Of a DNA stretch of 64,000 bases, positions 43,016 through 51,842 are shown piece after piece. Each line of letters opens with the position of its first letter. Positions within the stretch are counted from its first letter, which is position 1. The notes beneath the pieces were generated by a model that was given only the letters and a program-made list of their open reading frames with translations, ran no database searches and had not been told where the DNA came from. Origin of the DNA: Bog-105 sp965277435 (GTDB taxonomy: Bacteria > Acidobacteriota > Terriglobia > Bryobacterales > Bryobacteraceae); the NCBI GenBank assembly GCA_965277435.1, contig OZ255821.1:4278001-4342000 (forward strand), read 5' to 3'. The position numbers and the translations under genes were made by a program.

Positions 43016-43983
43016 TGTTCTACGCCATTCGACACTTCACCAGATTCCGCTATAGCCGCCCCGTGTGGCAGAGCAACATGGAGGTGCGCATGCATCCTCG
43101 CAGCGAAAACATGCAGCGCTGCTTTACCTTTCAGCTCTCCATCAGCCCGCGGGCCCGCATCTTCTCTTATTCCGATCATCTCGGCAACATGGTGCATCAC
43201 TTCGACATCCCCGAGCAGCACCAGCACCTCACCATCATTGCCGATTCACTTGTCGAGGTCGATCCGCCCGATGACCTGCCCGAGTCACTGGGTCCCCATG
43301 CCTGGAGCGACCTCGATGCACTGGTCGAGAATGATGATTACTGGGACATGTTGATGCCCAGTCACTTCGCGCGCAGTTCCCCCGAGCTCGAGCAACTCGC
43401 TGACGAACTGGGAGTAGCAAAACGCGACAGTGAAGATCCCTTGCAAATGCTTCTCCGGTTGAATGAGCAGCTTTACGACAAATTTTCTTATGTCAAGCAA
43501 AGTACCTCGGTCGATTCCCCAATCGAAGAGGCGCTGGTTTCGCGTAAAGGTGTCTGCCAGGATTTTGCTCACATCATGACGGCGCTCCTGCGCAATCTCC
43601 GCATACCCTGCCGCTATGTGAGCGGCTATTTGAATCACGATGAGCAGCACTCGGATCGCTCAGCCGATGGTGCGACGCACGCCTGGGTGGAAGCGTTTCT
43701 GCCGCGTCTCGGATGGGTTGGTTTCGACCCCACCAACCGCCTCATCGCCGGCGAACGCCATATCCGCACCGCCATCGGCCGCGACTATGCCGACGTTCCG
43801 CCCACGCAAGGGACAATGAAAGGCCGGGCCCAAACCGAGTTACAAGTCCGTGTCCGCGTGACTCCTTCGGAAGCTGTTCTACCCGCCGACCAGGAGTTCG
43901 CCGCCGACCAGGAATGGTCCCAGTTCCTCGCCAAAGATCAGGAAGCCGAACTACTCCACGCTCAACAGCAGCAACAGCAGTAA
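43015..43983 (+). CDS. Transglutaminase-like cysteine peptidase (second copy, complete triad)
   Basis: A 322-residue protein with the N-terminal transglutaminase-associated beta-domain (MFYAIRHFTRFRYSRPVWQS) and the core peptidase fold. The triad is complete: C181 in KGVCQDFAHIM, H222 in ATHAWVEAFL and D238 in GFDPTNRL. The C-terminal tail is hydrophilic and ends in a Gln-rich tract. The start overlaps the Alpha-E stop by one base. This copy, unlike the one at 37353-38177, should be catalytically competent. It closes the ATP-grasp/Alpha-E/transglutaminase operon. Confidence 0.92.
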   Translation: MFYAIRHFTRFRYSRPVWQSNMEVRMHPRSENMQRCFTFQLSISPRARIFSYSDHLGNMVHHFDIPEQHQHLTIIADSLVEVDPPDDLPESLGPHAWSDLDALVENDDYWDMLMPSHFARSSPELEQLADELGVAKRDSEDPLQMLLRLNEQLYDKFSYVKQSTSVDSPIEEALVSRKGVCQDFAHIMTALLRNLRIPCRYVSGYLNHDEQHSDRSADGATHAWVEAFLPRLGWVGFDPTNRLIAGERHIRTAIGRDYADVPPTQGTMKGRAQTELQVRVRVTPSEAVLPADQEFAADQEWSQFLAKDQEAELLHAQQQQQQ

Positions 43984-44188
43984 ATCTGATTTTCGTTTAC
44001 CGTAGTCTTTGTTATGGCGAGAAACCGCTTACCCGCCGCGAACTCGAACGGGAGTTGCTCCAGAGACGAGGCGGTATTCGCTGATGCCCGATGGTGCGGA
44101 CCTTTTGGATAGCGGTGTCTTACTAAATTAGCTGCAGCCCGATCAGCTGAACGGGATCAAGAACAAGCACTGCAGGTTCTAGAAGCAC

Positions 44189-44260
44189 GCACAGGCCGCG
44201 AGGGGACACTCTGGGGCCGCCACCAGACGAAAGAGGAACTTCGAAGGACTTGGGCGCGGA
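44189..44260. repeat. Dispersed intergenic repeat family 1, copy B
   Basis: Begins GCACAGGCCGCGAGGGGACA and ends GGACTTGGGCGCGGA, aligning with 14511-14572 apart from extra bases in the middle. It lies within the 43984-44508 gap. That gap otherwise contains scattered traces (an in-frame stop-terminated GEKPLTRRELERELLQRRGG near 44030 and a hydrophobic minus-strand stretch near 44320) that I cannot assign to any gene. Confidence 0.55.
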
Positions 44261-44508
44261 TAGCTCTGCTGTGGGGAATTGATTCAGTCAGCAGAACGGC
44301 AATCAGAACGGTTGCAACCAGCAGTACCGGTTGTTTCGGATAGAACCAAGCACGGCACACACAGCACAATGCTGCTATCGTTTCCCAGCGCTGGTTGACG
44401 TAGAGCGGTTCGAAAAAATGAGTAACAGCCCGATGGACGAGCATTCCGCGGCTGCAGCCGCAAGCGTATTCAGGATCCTCCTAACCTGCAGGTAAACGCC
44501 CGTACAAA

Positions 44509-44931
44509 TTGTGGCCACCTCGATCGAGAGTCCCGTTTTCGGAACTACTGGAAGAACGTGGCTCGCTGGAGCACAACCTCAGGAATTTCGCGTTTCGACT
44601 ACTCACCTCGATTCAGGAAGACGGCAGTCGAAATACTGCGTTAGTAGTCTTTGCCGAGGCCGGCCGCTTTCCCGAGCTAGGAAATCGCTTCTGGGCCATT
44701 GCACATCAGCGGGGCGAAGACGAAATGGCCGTTTTCATGCAACAACAGATTACCCAAGGCCTGCTCCGAAAGGGAGATCCCGCCTTAATGGCGCAAGGGT
44801 TTCTCTATCTCGTAACCGGGCGAGTCATCATGCGGGCCGTCCTCAATGTGGAACGGTCATTGACCGCTACGCAGAGAAGATCCCTGGCAAATACCGCCGT
44901 CGATACTTTTCTCAGGGCCTACGGCGCGTAG
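44509..44931 (+). pseudogene. TetR-family regulator lacking its DNA-binding domain
   Basis: A 140-residue frame whose sequence is only the C-terminal, ligand-binding half of a TetR regulator: LRNFAFRLLTSIQEDG, LVVFAEAGRFPELGNRFWAI, QQQITQGLLRKGDPALMAQG and FLYLVTGRVIMRAVLNVERS. The usual N-terminal helix-turn-helix of about 50 residues is absent from this frame and from the 500 bp upstream, which instead contain repeat copy B. So the gene is truncated, probably by the rearrangement that placed the repeat there. It lies next to the ADOP gene ending at 44998, which it may once have controlled. Confidence 0.7.
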
Positions 44932-44997
44932 TTCGCGACAAGTTCGTCGGGTCGCTGACGTATTAGCCGCGATCCGCATTGACTTGATCCCCGGAAT

Positions 44998-47559
44998 TCA
45001 TTCCTGGCGTAGCGCGGATGCCGGGTCCACTCGAGCGGCACGAGCAGCAGGGATGTAGGCTGCGATTAAAGCGCTTGCCACCAGAATGCAGATCGTCAAT
45101 GCGATCGTAGGCATGTCCATCGCACCGATCCCATACAATTGCGTAGCACTATCAACATGCTCATAACGAGCGAGAGACCAGCGGGGTCCAGTCTCGTTTA
45201 CTCCATACAGTTGTGCGGCAAGCACATGAGAGGCAATTGCCGCAGCGATTACGCCAGCAATCAGACCGGCAACCATCACCAGTCCAGTTTGCCCGAGAAT
45301 CATGCCAGTGATTCGACCCGGTTCTGCGCCCAGGGCCATGCGAATGCCGAACTCGTTGCGACGCCGGGCGACGTTATAAGAGAGCACCGCGTAGATACCG
45401 ATCGCTGCCAGAAAAAGCGCGATTACACCGAATATTGTGCTGATATCTGCGATCAGTTTCGGCTGTGCGTCTTGCAAATCGATCTTCTGCCCTAACGTCT
45501 GCATGTCCGAAATAAGAAGGCCTTCATCAGATCCTAGAATGCTTCTCCTCACCATACTCACCAGGCGGTTAGGATCGGCTGTCGTGCGAATCTCAAACGA
45601 GAACGCGCCGCCATTTTGGTCGGCAGCGGCGTAGAACTTTGGCTCTATTGCGCCCCGCAATGAGCTGGCGTGTGTATCCGTCGCAATACCGACAATCTCA
45701 GTAGGAACCGAACTGATTGTTATGTGTTTGCCGATTGGATTACGACCGGGAAAGAAATGTTTTGCGAACGCTTCATTGATCACACAGACGCGCGGCGCGG
45801 TCGCCCCATCGCGCGTTTCTATTGCGCGCCCCCTCAGTATCGGAATGCCGATAACCGAGAAGTATCCTGGCCCGACAAAGCCTCCGGTCGATCCCCGGTC
45901 TTTCTCGCTTGTTGGCGCAAACCCTTCCACCATTATTCCGAAGGAGCCATCGAATCCGTTGAGCAAAGGCCGGTCGGAGTAGCTTACGCCGCGAACACCT
46001 GGAATCGCACGGACTCGAGCTGTTAGGTCATGGTCAAGATTGACAGGCTGCTGTCCAACGCCGGAATTATCTAGATCAATAAGCAACAGATTCTCTCGCG
46101 GATAGCCCAGTGAAACAGTCTGCAAGTTTCGGAGCGTTCGCAAAAAAAGGCCTGCACCCAAAACGAGCAGGAACGAAAGTGCAACCTGAATAACGACGAG
46201 CGCGTTAGCAAATCTGGAACGTTGTCGGGAGCCGTTTATGGCCCGGCCACTCTCTTTTAGCCTTTCATGTATCGCGCCAGTTGTCGTCCGCAACGCGGGA
46301 GCGAGTCCAAAGAGAATTCCAACCATAAGCACAGTGCCTGCCGTAAATGCAAGGACCCGCAGATCTATCTCTGGCGCCAGGTCGAATCCGCCGTCCCCAT
46401 GTGCCAGCACGACTGGTAAGACCCGACAAGCGATCGCCGCCACGAGGATCCCAGCGACCCCGCCCAGCGCGGCTAAAAGAAGACTCTCGACCAGGAACTG
46501 GCGGACCATACGTACTCTACTGGCGCCCATCGACAGTCGAATCGCCACTTCACGCGTACGAGTTGCCGCGCGAGCCAGCAACAGGTTTGCGATATTGGCG
46601 CATGCGAGCAACAGAACCAGGCCGGCCAGAACCAATAAGATCGTCCACTGCTGAGTAAATTCCTCACGCCCGTGAAACGCTCCCGATCGCGCGGCTCGGA
46701 CACGCACGTTCTGATTGAGCGCAGCCTTCCGGGCTAACGGCGTCATCGAAGTCGAGTAGTCGGCTTCGAGCATTTGCCGGAACAGGACATTCATTTCCGC
46801 CTGGACCTCAGCCATTGCCGTCCCTGGCTTTCGCCGACCAAAAACGTGGAGCCACATCAGCTTGTCTTGCGAGCGGTCCAAGAAATCATGCAGTCCGTCC
46901 CAACCTGGCATTACCAACGGCTGCATGCGCAACGGAAGCCATAGATCAGGATCTTGCCCCACAGTTTCGCCGCGGAATCCGGGTGCAGCTACGCCGATGA
47001 TGACGAGCGTCGCCTTACGAATCCGGATGGTTGTCCCGAGTACCGAAGGATTTTTGCCGAATCTTCGCCGCCAGTAGTCATAGCTGATCACCGCATAGCG
47101 GTCCTGCCCAGCCACCGCTCCATCGCTGAGCAGGAACAGACGTCCCATGGCGGGTTTCACCCCGAACACCCCAAAATAGTTTTCGCTGACGAGGCGTCCG
47201 CGCGCCTGTTCTTGCGAACCTCCGCTAATTCGAACGGGCCAGCGCTGGAGAGCTAGTTCAGATGCGCACAGGCCAGACAAGCTCCTTGAGCGCTTCCGGA
47301 GCCGCGCGAATTCCTCATAGCCAAGTAGACTCCGCTCTCCGGGAAGCATGCCGCCCAGGACCATGGATGCATTAGGATCTGTGAGCATCACCAGTTCGTG
47401 GGGATTTCGGACTGGTAGAAGCTTGAGCAGCGCTACATTCATTACGCTGAAGATTGCTGCGTTTGCCCCAATGGCTATGGCCAAAATGCTCACGGCGAGA
47501 GCGCTAGAGCTCCAGTTCTTAACGAACATCCGGAGAGCGAAACGGATGTCGTTTGGCAT
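44998..47559 (-). CDS. ADOP-type ABC transporter permease (second copy)
   Basis: An 853-residue protein with the ADOP plan of two MacB_PCD/FtsX halves. The start ATG 47559 (MPNDIRFALRMFVKNWSSSA) follows a GGGAG at about 10 bp; upstream in-frame codons lack membrane character. TM1 is LAVSILAIAIGANAAIFSVM. The first FtsX block is LLLARAATRTREVAIRLSMG and the second IGIYAVLSYNVARRRNEFGI. The end AARAARVDPASALRQE is standard. It differs clearly from the copy at 22206-24617, so the two are not recent duplicates. No ATP-binding subunit is adjacent. It lies 20 bp downstream of the small exported protein gene 47580-48122 and probably shares its transcript. Confidence 0.9.
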   Translation of the reverse strand: MPNDIRFALRMFVKNWSSSALAVSILAIAIGANAAIFSVMNVALLKLLPVRNPHELVMLTDPNASMVLGGMLPGERSLLGYEEFARLRKRSRSLSGLCASELALQRWPVRISGGSQEQARGRLVSENYFGVFGVKPAMGRLFLLSDGAVAGQDRYAVISYDYWRRRFGKNPSVLGTTIRIRKATLVIIGVAAPGFRGETVGQDPDLWLPLRMQPLVMPGWDGLHDFLDRSQDKLMWLHVFGRRKPGTAMAEVQAEMNVLFRQMLEADYSTSMTPLARKAALNQNVRVRAARSGAFHGREEFTQQWTILLVLAGLVLLLACANIANLLLARAATRTREVAIRLSMGASRVRMVRQFLVESLLLAALGGVAGILVAAIACRVLPVVLAHGDGGFDLAPEIDLRVLAFTAGTVLMVGILFGLAPALRTTTGAIHERLKESGRAINGSRQRSRFANALVVIQVALSFLLVLGAGLFLRTLRNLQTVSLGYPRENLLLIDLDNSGVGQQPVNLDHDLTARVRAIPGVRGVSYSDRPLLNGFDGSFGIMVEGFAPTSEKDRGSTGGFVGPGYFSVIGIPILRGRAIETRDGATAPRVCVINEAFAKHFFPGRNPIGKHITISSVPTEIVGIATDTHASSLRGAIEPKFYAAADQNGGAFSFEIRTTADPNRLVSMVRRSILGSDEGLLISDMQTLGQKIDLQDAQPKLIADISTIFGVIALFLAAIGIYAVLSYNVARRRNEFGIRMALGAEPGRITGMILGQTGLVMVAGLIAGVIAAAIASHVLAAQLYGVNETGPRWSLARYEHVDSATQLYGIGAMDMPTIALTICILVASALIAAYIPAARAARVDPASALRQE

Positions 47560-47579
47560 GCCAATTCTTTCTCCCGGCG

Positions 47580-48122
47580 CTAGCGGGAAATGCGCCGAAC
47601 TTTCAAATCCATCATTTTCTGCGGTGGACGGTCTCCGATGATCAATTCCCCATGCTCGGTCCATTCAGCGCTTTCATTAATGCGCAGTATGGTGCTCGTC
47701 TTGAATACGCCGAGTACAAACCCCCAGGAGATCGAGTTTCCACTATCGGCCAGTTTGACCTCAGTTTCAAGCCATCGTCCATTGTTGAAGGCTCGCATCT
47801 TATACGCTCTTGTTTCATCGTCGAACGAAATCAATCCGAGGGCTTGAAGGGCGGCCTTGCCGTCGGCCTTGTTTCGACCAACACCCTCAATTTCAAGCAC
47901 AAGTCCGTCCACTTTGAAGTGCGCCGATTCGGTTTGCGCCAGCTCTGAAAACTGGCCGGTTTCCTGCAGAACCGTTGATTCACCAGACCAGTCCCCAGCC
48001 AGAAATCCAAGTTTTTTCATAGCACTCTTTTGCGCCTCAACATCCGGTGTTCGAGGTGTTTGTGCCATACCTGCAACTCCTGTCCAGGCCGCTATCACGC
48101 AGACGGAGAAGGGGCGAATCAT
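47580..48122 (-). CDS. Exported DUF1579-like lipocalin-type protein
   Basis: A 180-residue exported protein. The start at 48122 (MIRPFSVCVIAAWTGVAGMA) gives a proper Sec signal; a longer in-frame start at 48200 does not. The mature part has a calycin/DUF1579-like pattern: KLGFLAGDWSGESTVL, FKVDGLVLEIEGVGR, ALGLISFDDETRAYKMRAFN and a final beta-strand ending DLKVRRISR. Such beta-barrels bind small ligands. It precedes the ADOP gene by 20 bp. The family call is by pattern, so function is open. Confidence 0.75.
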   Translation of the reverse strand: MIRPFSVCVIAAWTGVAGMAQTPRTPDVEAQKSAMKKLGFLAGDWSGESTVLQETGQFSELAQTESAHFKVDGLVLEIEGVGRNKADGKAALQALGLISFDDETRAYKMRAFNNGRWLETEVKLADSGNSISWGFVLGVFKTSTILRINESAEWTEHGELIIGDRPPQKMMDLKVRRISR

Positions 48123-48297
48123 CGCTATCTTTGACACCAGTTGTCCACAAAAGTTCCAACTCATGGCTAAGTTGCCAATCGCTACTGGAATAAAGAACAC
48201 ACCTTCTGCGAGACTCGCCTGACCCGCGATACCCGGGACCTAATCGCGCACAATTCGCTTGCAAAGGCGTGAGTGTCGCATTCCCGGTATCGTCCTC

Positions 48298-48477
48298 CTA
48301 AAACAAACCCATCCGCTGATAATCCCGGTACTCGGCCTCGATAGCCGCCAGTACAATTCGCTCGTGCTTACTTTCCCGCCGTCTCTCCAGGCACTCGAAA
48401 AGCACAATCAGCGAAGTAAAAAGCACCGCCACGCCCAGCAGCAAATCGCCGAGATCGAGTGAACTCCAGCCAGGCAT
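48298..48477 (-). CDS. Small single-pass membrane protein
   Basis: A 59-residue frame: MPGWSSLDLGDLLLGVAVLF begins it, followed by one transmembrane segment through about residue 28. A charged helix follows (ECLERRRESKHERIVLAAIE and EYRDYQRMGLF). Typical of small inner-membrane proteins, with an outside N-terminus and a cytosolic charged tail by the positive-inside rule. A weak AAAGG lies about 15 bases upstream of the ATG. I do not recognise a family. It is divergent from the YceI gene, 59 bp apart. Confidence 0.5.
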   Translation of the reverse strand: MPGWSSLDLGDLLLGVAVLFTSLIVLFECLERRRESKHERIVLAAIEAEYRDYQRMGLF

Positions 48478-48536
48478 TTCAGTTTGATTGAACCTTTCCG
48501 CCAGAACGCTCGTCCTTAAGGGTTTCGGGATTTCTT

Positions 48537-49121
48537 ATGTCCGCGCAGCGCCACACGGTTTTCACAATATCACCTTCACCTGACTCCACGCTCGCCGTGG
48601 AAATCAAGGAGCGCGGCCTGGTCAAACGCAAACACTTGTTTGTGTTCGAACAGTATCATGGCACCTTGATCCTTGACCCTGCACAGCCTCTCGATGCCAC
48701 ACTCGAACTAAACATCGAAGCCGCAAGCCTGATCTGTCGCGACTCGTCTCAAAAAGCCGGGCAGCGAGCCCGCTTGACCCGTCTCGCTCTCACCGAATGC
48801 CTTGCGGCACAGCAGCACCCCTCGCTACGAGTCCAGTCGCAACACTTCACCGCCAAAGCCCTCCGCGGTTTTATTGTCGAAGGCACGCTTCACTTCCGCG
48901 GAGCCGATCATCCTTTGAAAGCGAATCTCGGATTTGGCGTCCTCAAAAACGACCGCCTGCAAGTCGATGCCGATGCTACCTTGAGCCTCACTCAGTTCGG
49001 AATTCCGCGTCCTTCTTCGCTCTTCGGCCTGGTCCACACCGAAGACGAAGCCACCTTGCACGCCATGCTGTGGGGTATTCGAGCCGCTGCCCGCACTTCG
49101 ACTTACGTTAGCCAGTTTTGA
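48537..49121 (+). CDS. YceI-like domain protein
   Basis: A 194-residue single-domain protein with the YceI lipocalin-like fold (isoprenoid-binding in studied members). Typical segments: HTVFTISPSPDSTLAVEIKE, FEQYHGTLILDPAQP, LNIEAASLICRDSSQ, the block FIVEGTLHFRGADHPLKANL, and DATLSLTQFGIPRPSSLFGL near the end. Unlike most YceI proteins there is no signal peptide, so it is probably cytoplasmic. Its 3' end overlaps that of the convergent cysC gene by 19 bp. Confidence 0.85.
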   Translation: MSAQRHTVFTISPSPDSTLAVEIKERGLVKRKHLFVFEQYHGTLILDPAQPLDATLELNIEAASLICRDSSQKAGQRARLTRLALTECLAAQQHPSLRVQSQHFTAKALRGFIVEGTLHFRGADHPLKANLGFGVLKNDRLQVDADATLSLTQFGIPRPSSLFGLVHTEDEATLHAMLWGIRAAARTSTYVSQF

Positions 49122-49642
49122 AGAGCGGCCAATACCTTTTGCGTCGATTCAGCTAACGACTCACGATCGGTGCGGCTTTCGATCTCGGGAGATTCTGGCG
49201 CTTCATACGGATCGTCCACCCCCGTCATGTGTTCCAGCTGTCCGGAACGGGCCTTCTTATAGAGTCCCTTCACATCGCGCGCCTCACAGGTAGCCAGGGG
49301 TGCGTTCACATAAACTTCAACGAACCGTCCGATGTGTCTCCGCGCACTTTCGCGCGCTTCCCTATACGGTGAGATCGCCGAAACCAGCACTATGACCCCG
49401 TGCCGCGTCAGCAGTCCAGCTACGTATGCGATGCGCCGTATATTTTCATCGCGATCCTCTTTGCTGAAACCGAGTTCATGGCACAACGTGCGGCGAATTT
49501 CGTCTCCATCGAGCATCTCCACACGCACCCCACGTGCCTGCAAGGCCGCACAAACCGACCGCGCCAGCGTAGTCTTCCCGGCTGAACTCAAACCGGTAAA
49601 CCAGACCGTGAGCCCTTGATCGTCTGTCATCGTCTCCGTCAT
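49103..49642 (-). CDS. cysC: Adenylyl-sulfate kinase
   Basis: A 179-residue kinase that phosphorylates adenylyl sulfate to PAPS. The P-loop is GLSSAGKTTLARSV (residues 17-30), followed by VEMLDGDEIRRTLCHELGFS with the conserved DGD motif, RDENIRRIAYVAGLLTRHGV, SAISPYREARESARRHIG and FVEVYVNAPLATCEARDVKG. The full catalytic set is present and length is normal. No ATP-sulfurylase genes (cysD, cysN, sat) are beside it, so PAPS may be used for sulfation of a surface glycan rather than assimilation. It converges on the YceI gene and starts back to back with the GH42 gene (22 bp between starts). Confidence 0.93.
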   Translation of the reverse strand: MTETMTDDQGLTVWFTGLSSAGKTTLARSVCAALQARGVRVEMLDGDEIRRTLCHELGFSKEDRDENIRRIAYVAGLLTRHGVIVLVSAISPYREARESARRHIGRFVEVYVNAPLATCEARDVKGLYKKARSGQLEHMTGVDDPYEAPESPEIESRTDRESLAESTQKVLAALQNWLT

Positions 49643-49664
49643 GAATGATTAAATAGCGAGGTAC

Positions 49665-51767
49665 ATGCCTAGCCGGCGATTTGTCTCGTCTGTAGTCCTG
49701 CTCTTCGCATTATCGTTGGTACCGCTGATGCGCGCTCAGAACCCGCAGTGGTTCCCCAAGAAAGACATGCTCACGCTGGGCGTCTACTACTATCCCGAAG
49801 CGTGGCCCGAGAGCCAGTGGGCTCGTGACATGGAAAATATCAAAAAGCTCGGCATGGAGTATGTCCACATGGGCGAATTTGCCTGGTACTTCATGGAGCC
49901 CGTTGAAGGTCAGTACAAATTCGACTGGCTCGAAAGAGCCGTGTCCCTCGCCTCCGCCAACGGTCTCAAAGTAATTCTCTGCACCCCCAGCGCGACGCCT
50001 CCGGTCTGGCTGTCTCGTTCGCACCCGGAAATCCTCATGGTCGACGCGCAAGGCCGCACCATGGAACACGGCAGCCGTGAGCAAGCCGACTGGAGTTCGC
50101 CCGTCTACCGCGATTACGTCACCAAGATCGATACCGAGCTGGTCAAAAAGTTCGGTTCCGACAAACGCATCTGGGGCTGGCAGATCGATAACGAACTCAG
50201 CCACTACGGACGTCGTTTTTCTTATTCGCGTGCCGCTACCGCGCGTTTCCACGAGTGGCTGCGCGAAAAATACGGCACCATCGCGCGCCTCAATACCGAT
50301 TGGGGCGGCGCATTCTGGTCGGAAATGTACCAGAACTTCGAGCAGATCAACCTCCCCAACAAGGACACGCTGGTGGCTGATCCCAGTCCCCACGCGCAAC
50401 TCGATTTCGAGCGCTGGTTCGCGCATGAGGCCGCCAATTACATCGCCCTCCAGGCCGGCATCATCCGCCAATACTCACAAAACCAGTGGGTCACCACCAA
50501 CTTCATGACCATGCACGAAGATGTCGACCCGTCCCTTTCCGCGAAAACACTCGATGTCTTCAGCTGGACCCACTATCCCGTACACGGTGAGTTGAATGAA
50601 GGCCCGCTAGGCTTCCGCCTGGGCAGCGCGGAACAGATGTCCTTCATGCACGATTTCATGCGATCGTTTAACGGCCTGTCCGGACCCATGGAGTTGCAGC
50701 CCGGCCAAGTCAACTGGGGCGAGGTGAATCCCTGGCCATTGCCGGGTGCCATTCACATGTGGATTCTGCGCGCCTTTGGCGCAGGCGCGCGCCTCGTTTG
50801 CACCTATCGCTACCGCCAGCCTCTATTTGGCTCGGAACTCTATCACAAAGGACTGGCCGAAACCGATGGCGTCACTCCTTCACCTGGTGGCCGCGAATAC
50901 GCTCAGGCAGCCCGCGAAATTATCGAACTGCGCAAACATTACGATGCCAGCGCCCGCGAGCCCCAACAGTACGCCGCGCGTCGCACTGCCTTCCTGATTC
51001 ACTACGACAATCGCTGGGATATTTCGAATCATCTGCAAACGTCGCGCTGGGATACGGTGGCTCACTGGATGCGCTACTACCGCGCCCTGAAAAGTCTCAT
51101 GGCGCCCGTCGATGTCCTCACGCCCGAGCGCGATTTCAGCCACTACCCGTTCCTTGTCGCCCCCGCCTATCAACTCGTTGACGACGAACTGATCGCCCGC
51201 TTCAAAACCTACGTCACCAATGGCGGTCATCTCATCCTCACCTGCCGCACCGGCGAAAAGGACATGCGCGGACATCTTTGGGAAGGCCCCTGGGCCGCGC
51301 CCATCCTTCCGTTGATCGGCGCGAAAATTCCCTTCTATGATGTCCTGCCTATGGGCATCAACGGCCAGGTTCTCGAAGGCGGCCGCAACTATGCCTGGGG
51401 ATCGTGGGGCGAGATCCTGCAGCCTGATAACGGAACCGAAACTCTTGCCACCTACGGCGACCAGTTTTATGCTGGGCGAGCCGCCGTTACCATCCGCAAA
51501 CTGGGTAAGGGTACTGTCACCTACATCGGAGTCGACACCTTAGACGGCGAACTCGAGCGCACGTTGCTGCATGATATTTATCAAGCCGCCGGCACCGCAC
51601 CCGCCAGCCTCGAACCCAACTTCGTCGTCGACTGGCGCGATGGCTTCTGGGTTGCAACCAACTTCTCGAGCCGCGTACAGCGCATTCCGGCACCGGCTAA
51701 AGTGCAGGTCTTAGTCGGTGACCGCGACGTACCCCCGGGCGGCGCCAGCGTCTGGATCGATCATTAA
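49665..51767 (+). CDS. Secreted GH42 beta-galactosidase-like enzyme
   Basis: A 700-residue exported enzyme with signal VSSVVLLFALSLVPLMRAQN. It is a GH42 family retaining glycosidase. The A-domain starts LTLGVYYYPEAWPESQWARD and has EYVHMGEFAWYFMEPVEGQY. The general acid is E177 in WQIDNELSHYG and the nucleophile is E343 in MELQPGQVNWG. Domain B is a glutamine-amidotransferase-like trimerisation domain (DVLTPERDFSHYPFLVAPAY, YVTNGGHLILTCRTGEKD), and a short C-terminal beta-domain follows. It probably removes terminal galactose from plant galactans or arabinogalactan outside the cell. The ribosome site GAGG is 5 bases before the ATG. Confidence 0.93.
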   Translation: MPSRRFVSSVVLLFALSLVPLMRAQNPQWFPKKDMLTLGVYYYPEAWPESQWARDMENIKKLGMEYVHMGEFAWYFMEPVEGQYKFDWLERAVSLASANGLKVILCTPSATPPVWLSRSHPEILMVDAQGRTMEHGSREQADWSSPVYRDYVTKIDTELVKKFGSDKRIWGWQIDNELSHYGRRFSYSRAATARFHEWLREKYGTIARLNTDWGGAFWSEMYQNFEQINLPNKDTLVADPSPHAQLDFERWFAHEAANYIALQAGIIRQYSQNQWVTTNFMTMHEDVDPSLSAKTLDVFSWTHYPVHGELNEGPLGFRLGSAEQMSFMHDFMRSFNGLSGPMELQPGQVNWGEVNPWPLPGAIHMWILRAFGAGARLVCTYRYRQPLFGSELYHKGLAETDGVTPSPGGREYAQAAREIIELRKHYDASAREPQQYAARRTAFLIHYDNRWDISNHLQTSRWDTVAHWMRYYRALKSLMAPVDVLTPERDFSHYPFLVAPAYQLVDDELIARFKTYVTNGGHLILTCRTGEKDMRGHLWEGPWAAPILPLIGAKIPFYDVLPMGINGQVLEGGRNYAWGSWGEILQPDNGTETLATYGDQFYAGRAAVTIRKLGKGTVTYIGVDTLDGELERTLLHDIYQAAGTAPASLEPNFVVDWRDGFWVATNFSSRVQRIPAPAKVQVLVGDRDVPPGGASVWIDH

Positions 51768-51805
51768 AAAACAAACTGCTAAAACAAAAAACAAATTGCT
51801 AAAAC
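51766..51805. repeat. Two tandem 20-bp A-rich units
   Basis: Two units of pattern AAAAAACAAA[C/T]TGCTAAAAC follow each other directly after the GH42 stop codon, differing at one base. There is no obvious hairpin. This is probably local slippage or duplication in the intergenic spacer, but the A-rich context may matter for transcription end. Confidence 0.6.
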
Positions 51806-51842
51806 TAGGGCCGTTAACACACTACTGATTACAATCAGAGCA

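Noticed and set aside
44157..44444. Minus-strand 95-codon frame with a hydrophobic stretch
   Set aside because: It runs through repeat copy B, has no ribosome site and no recognisable family; treated as chance or decay.
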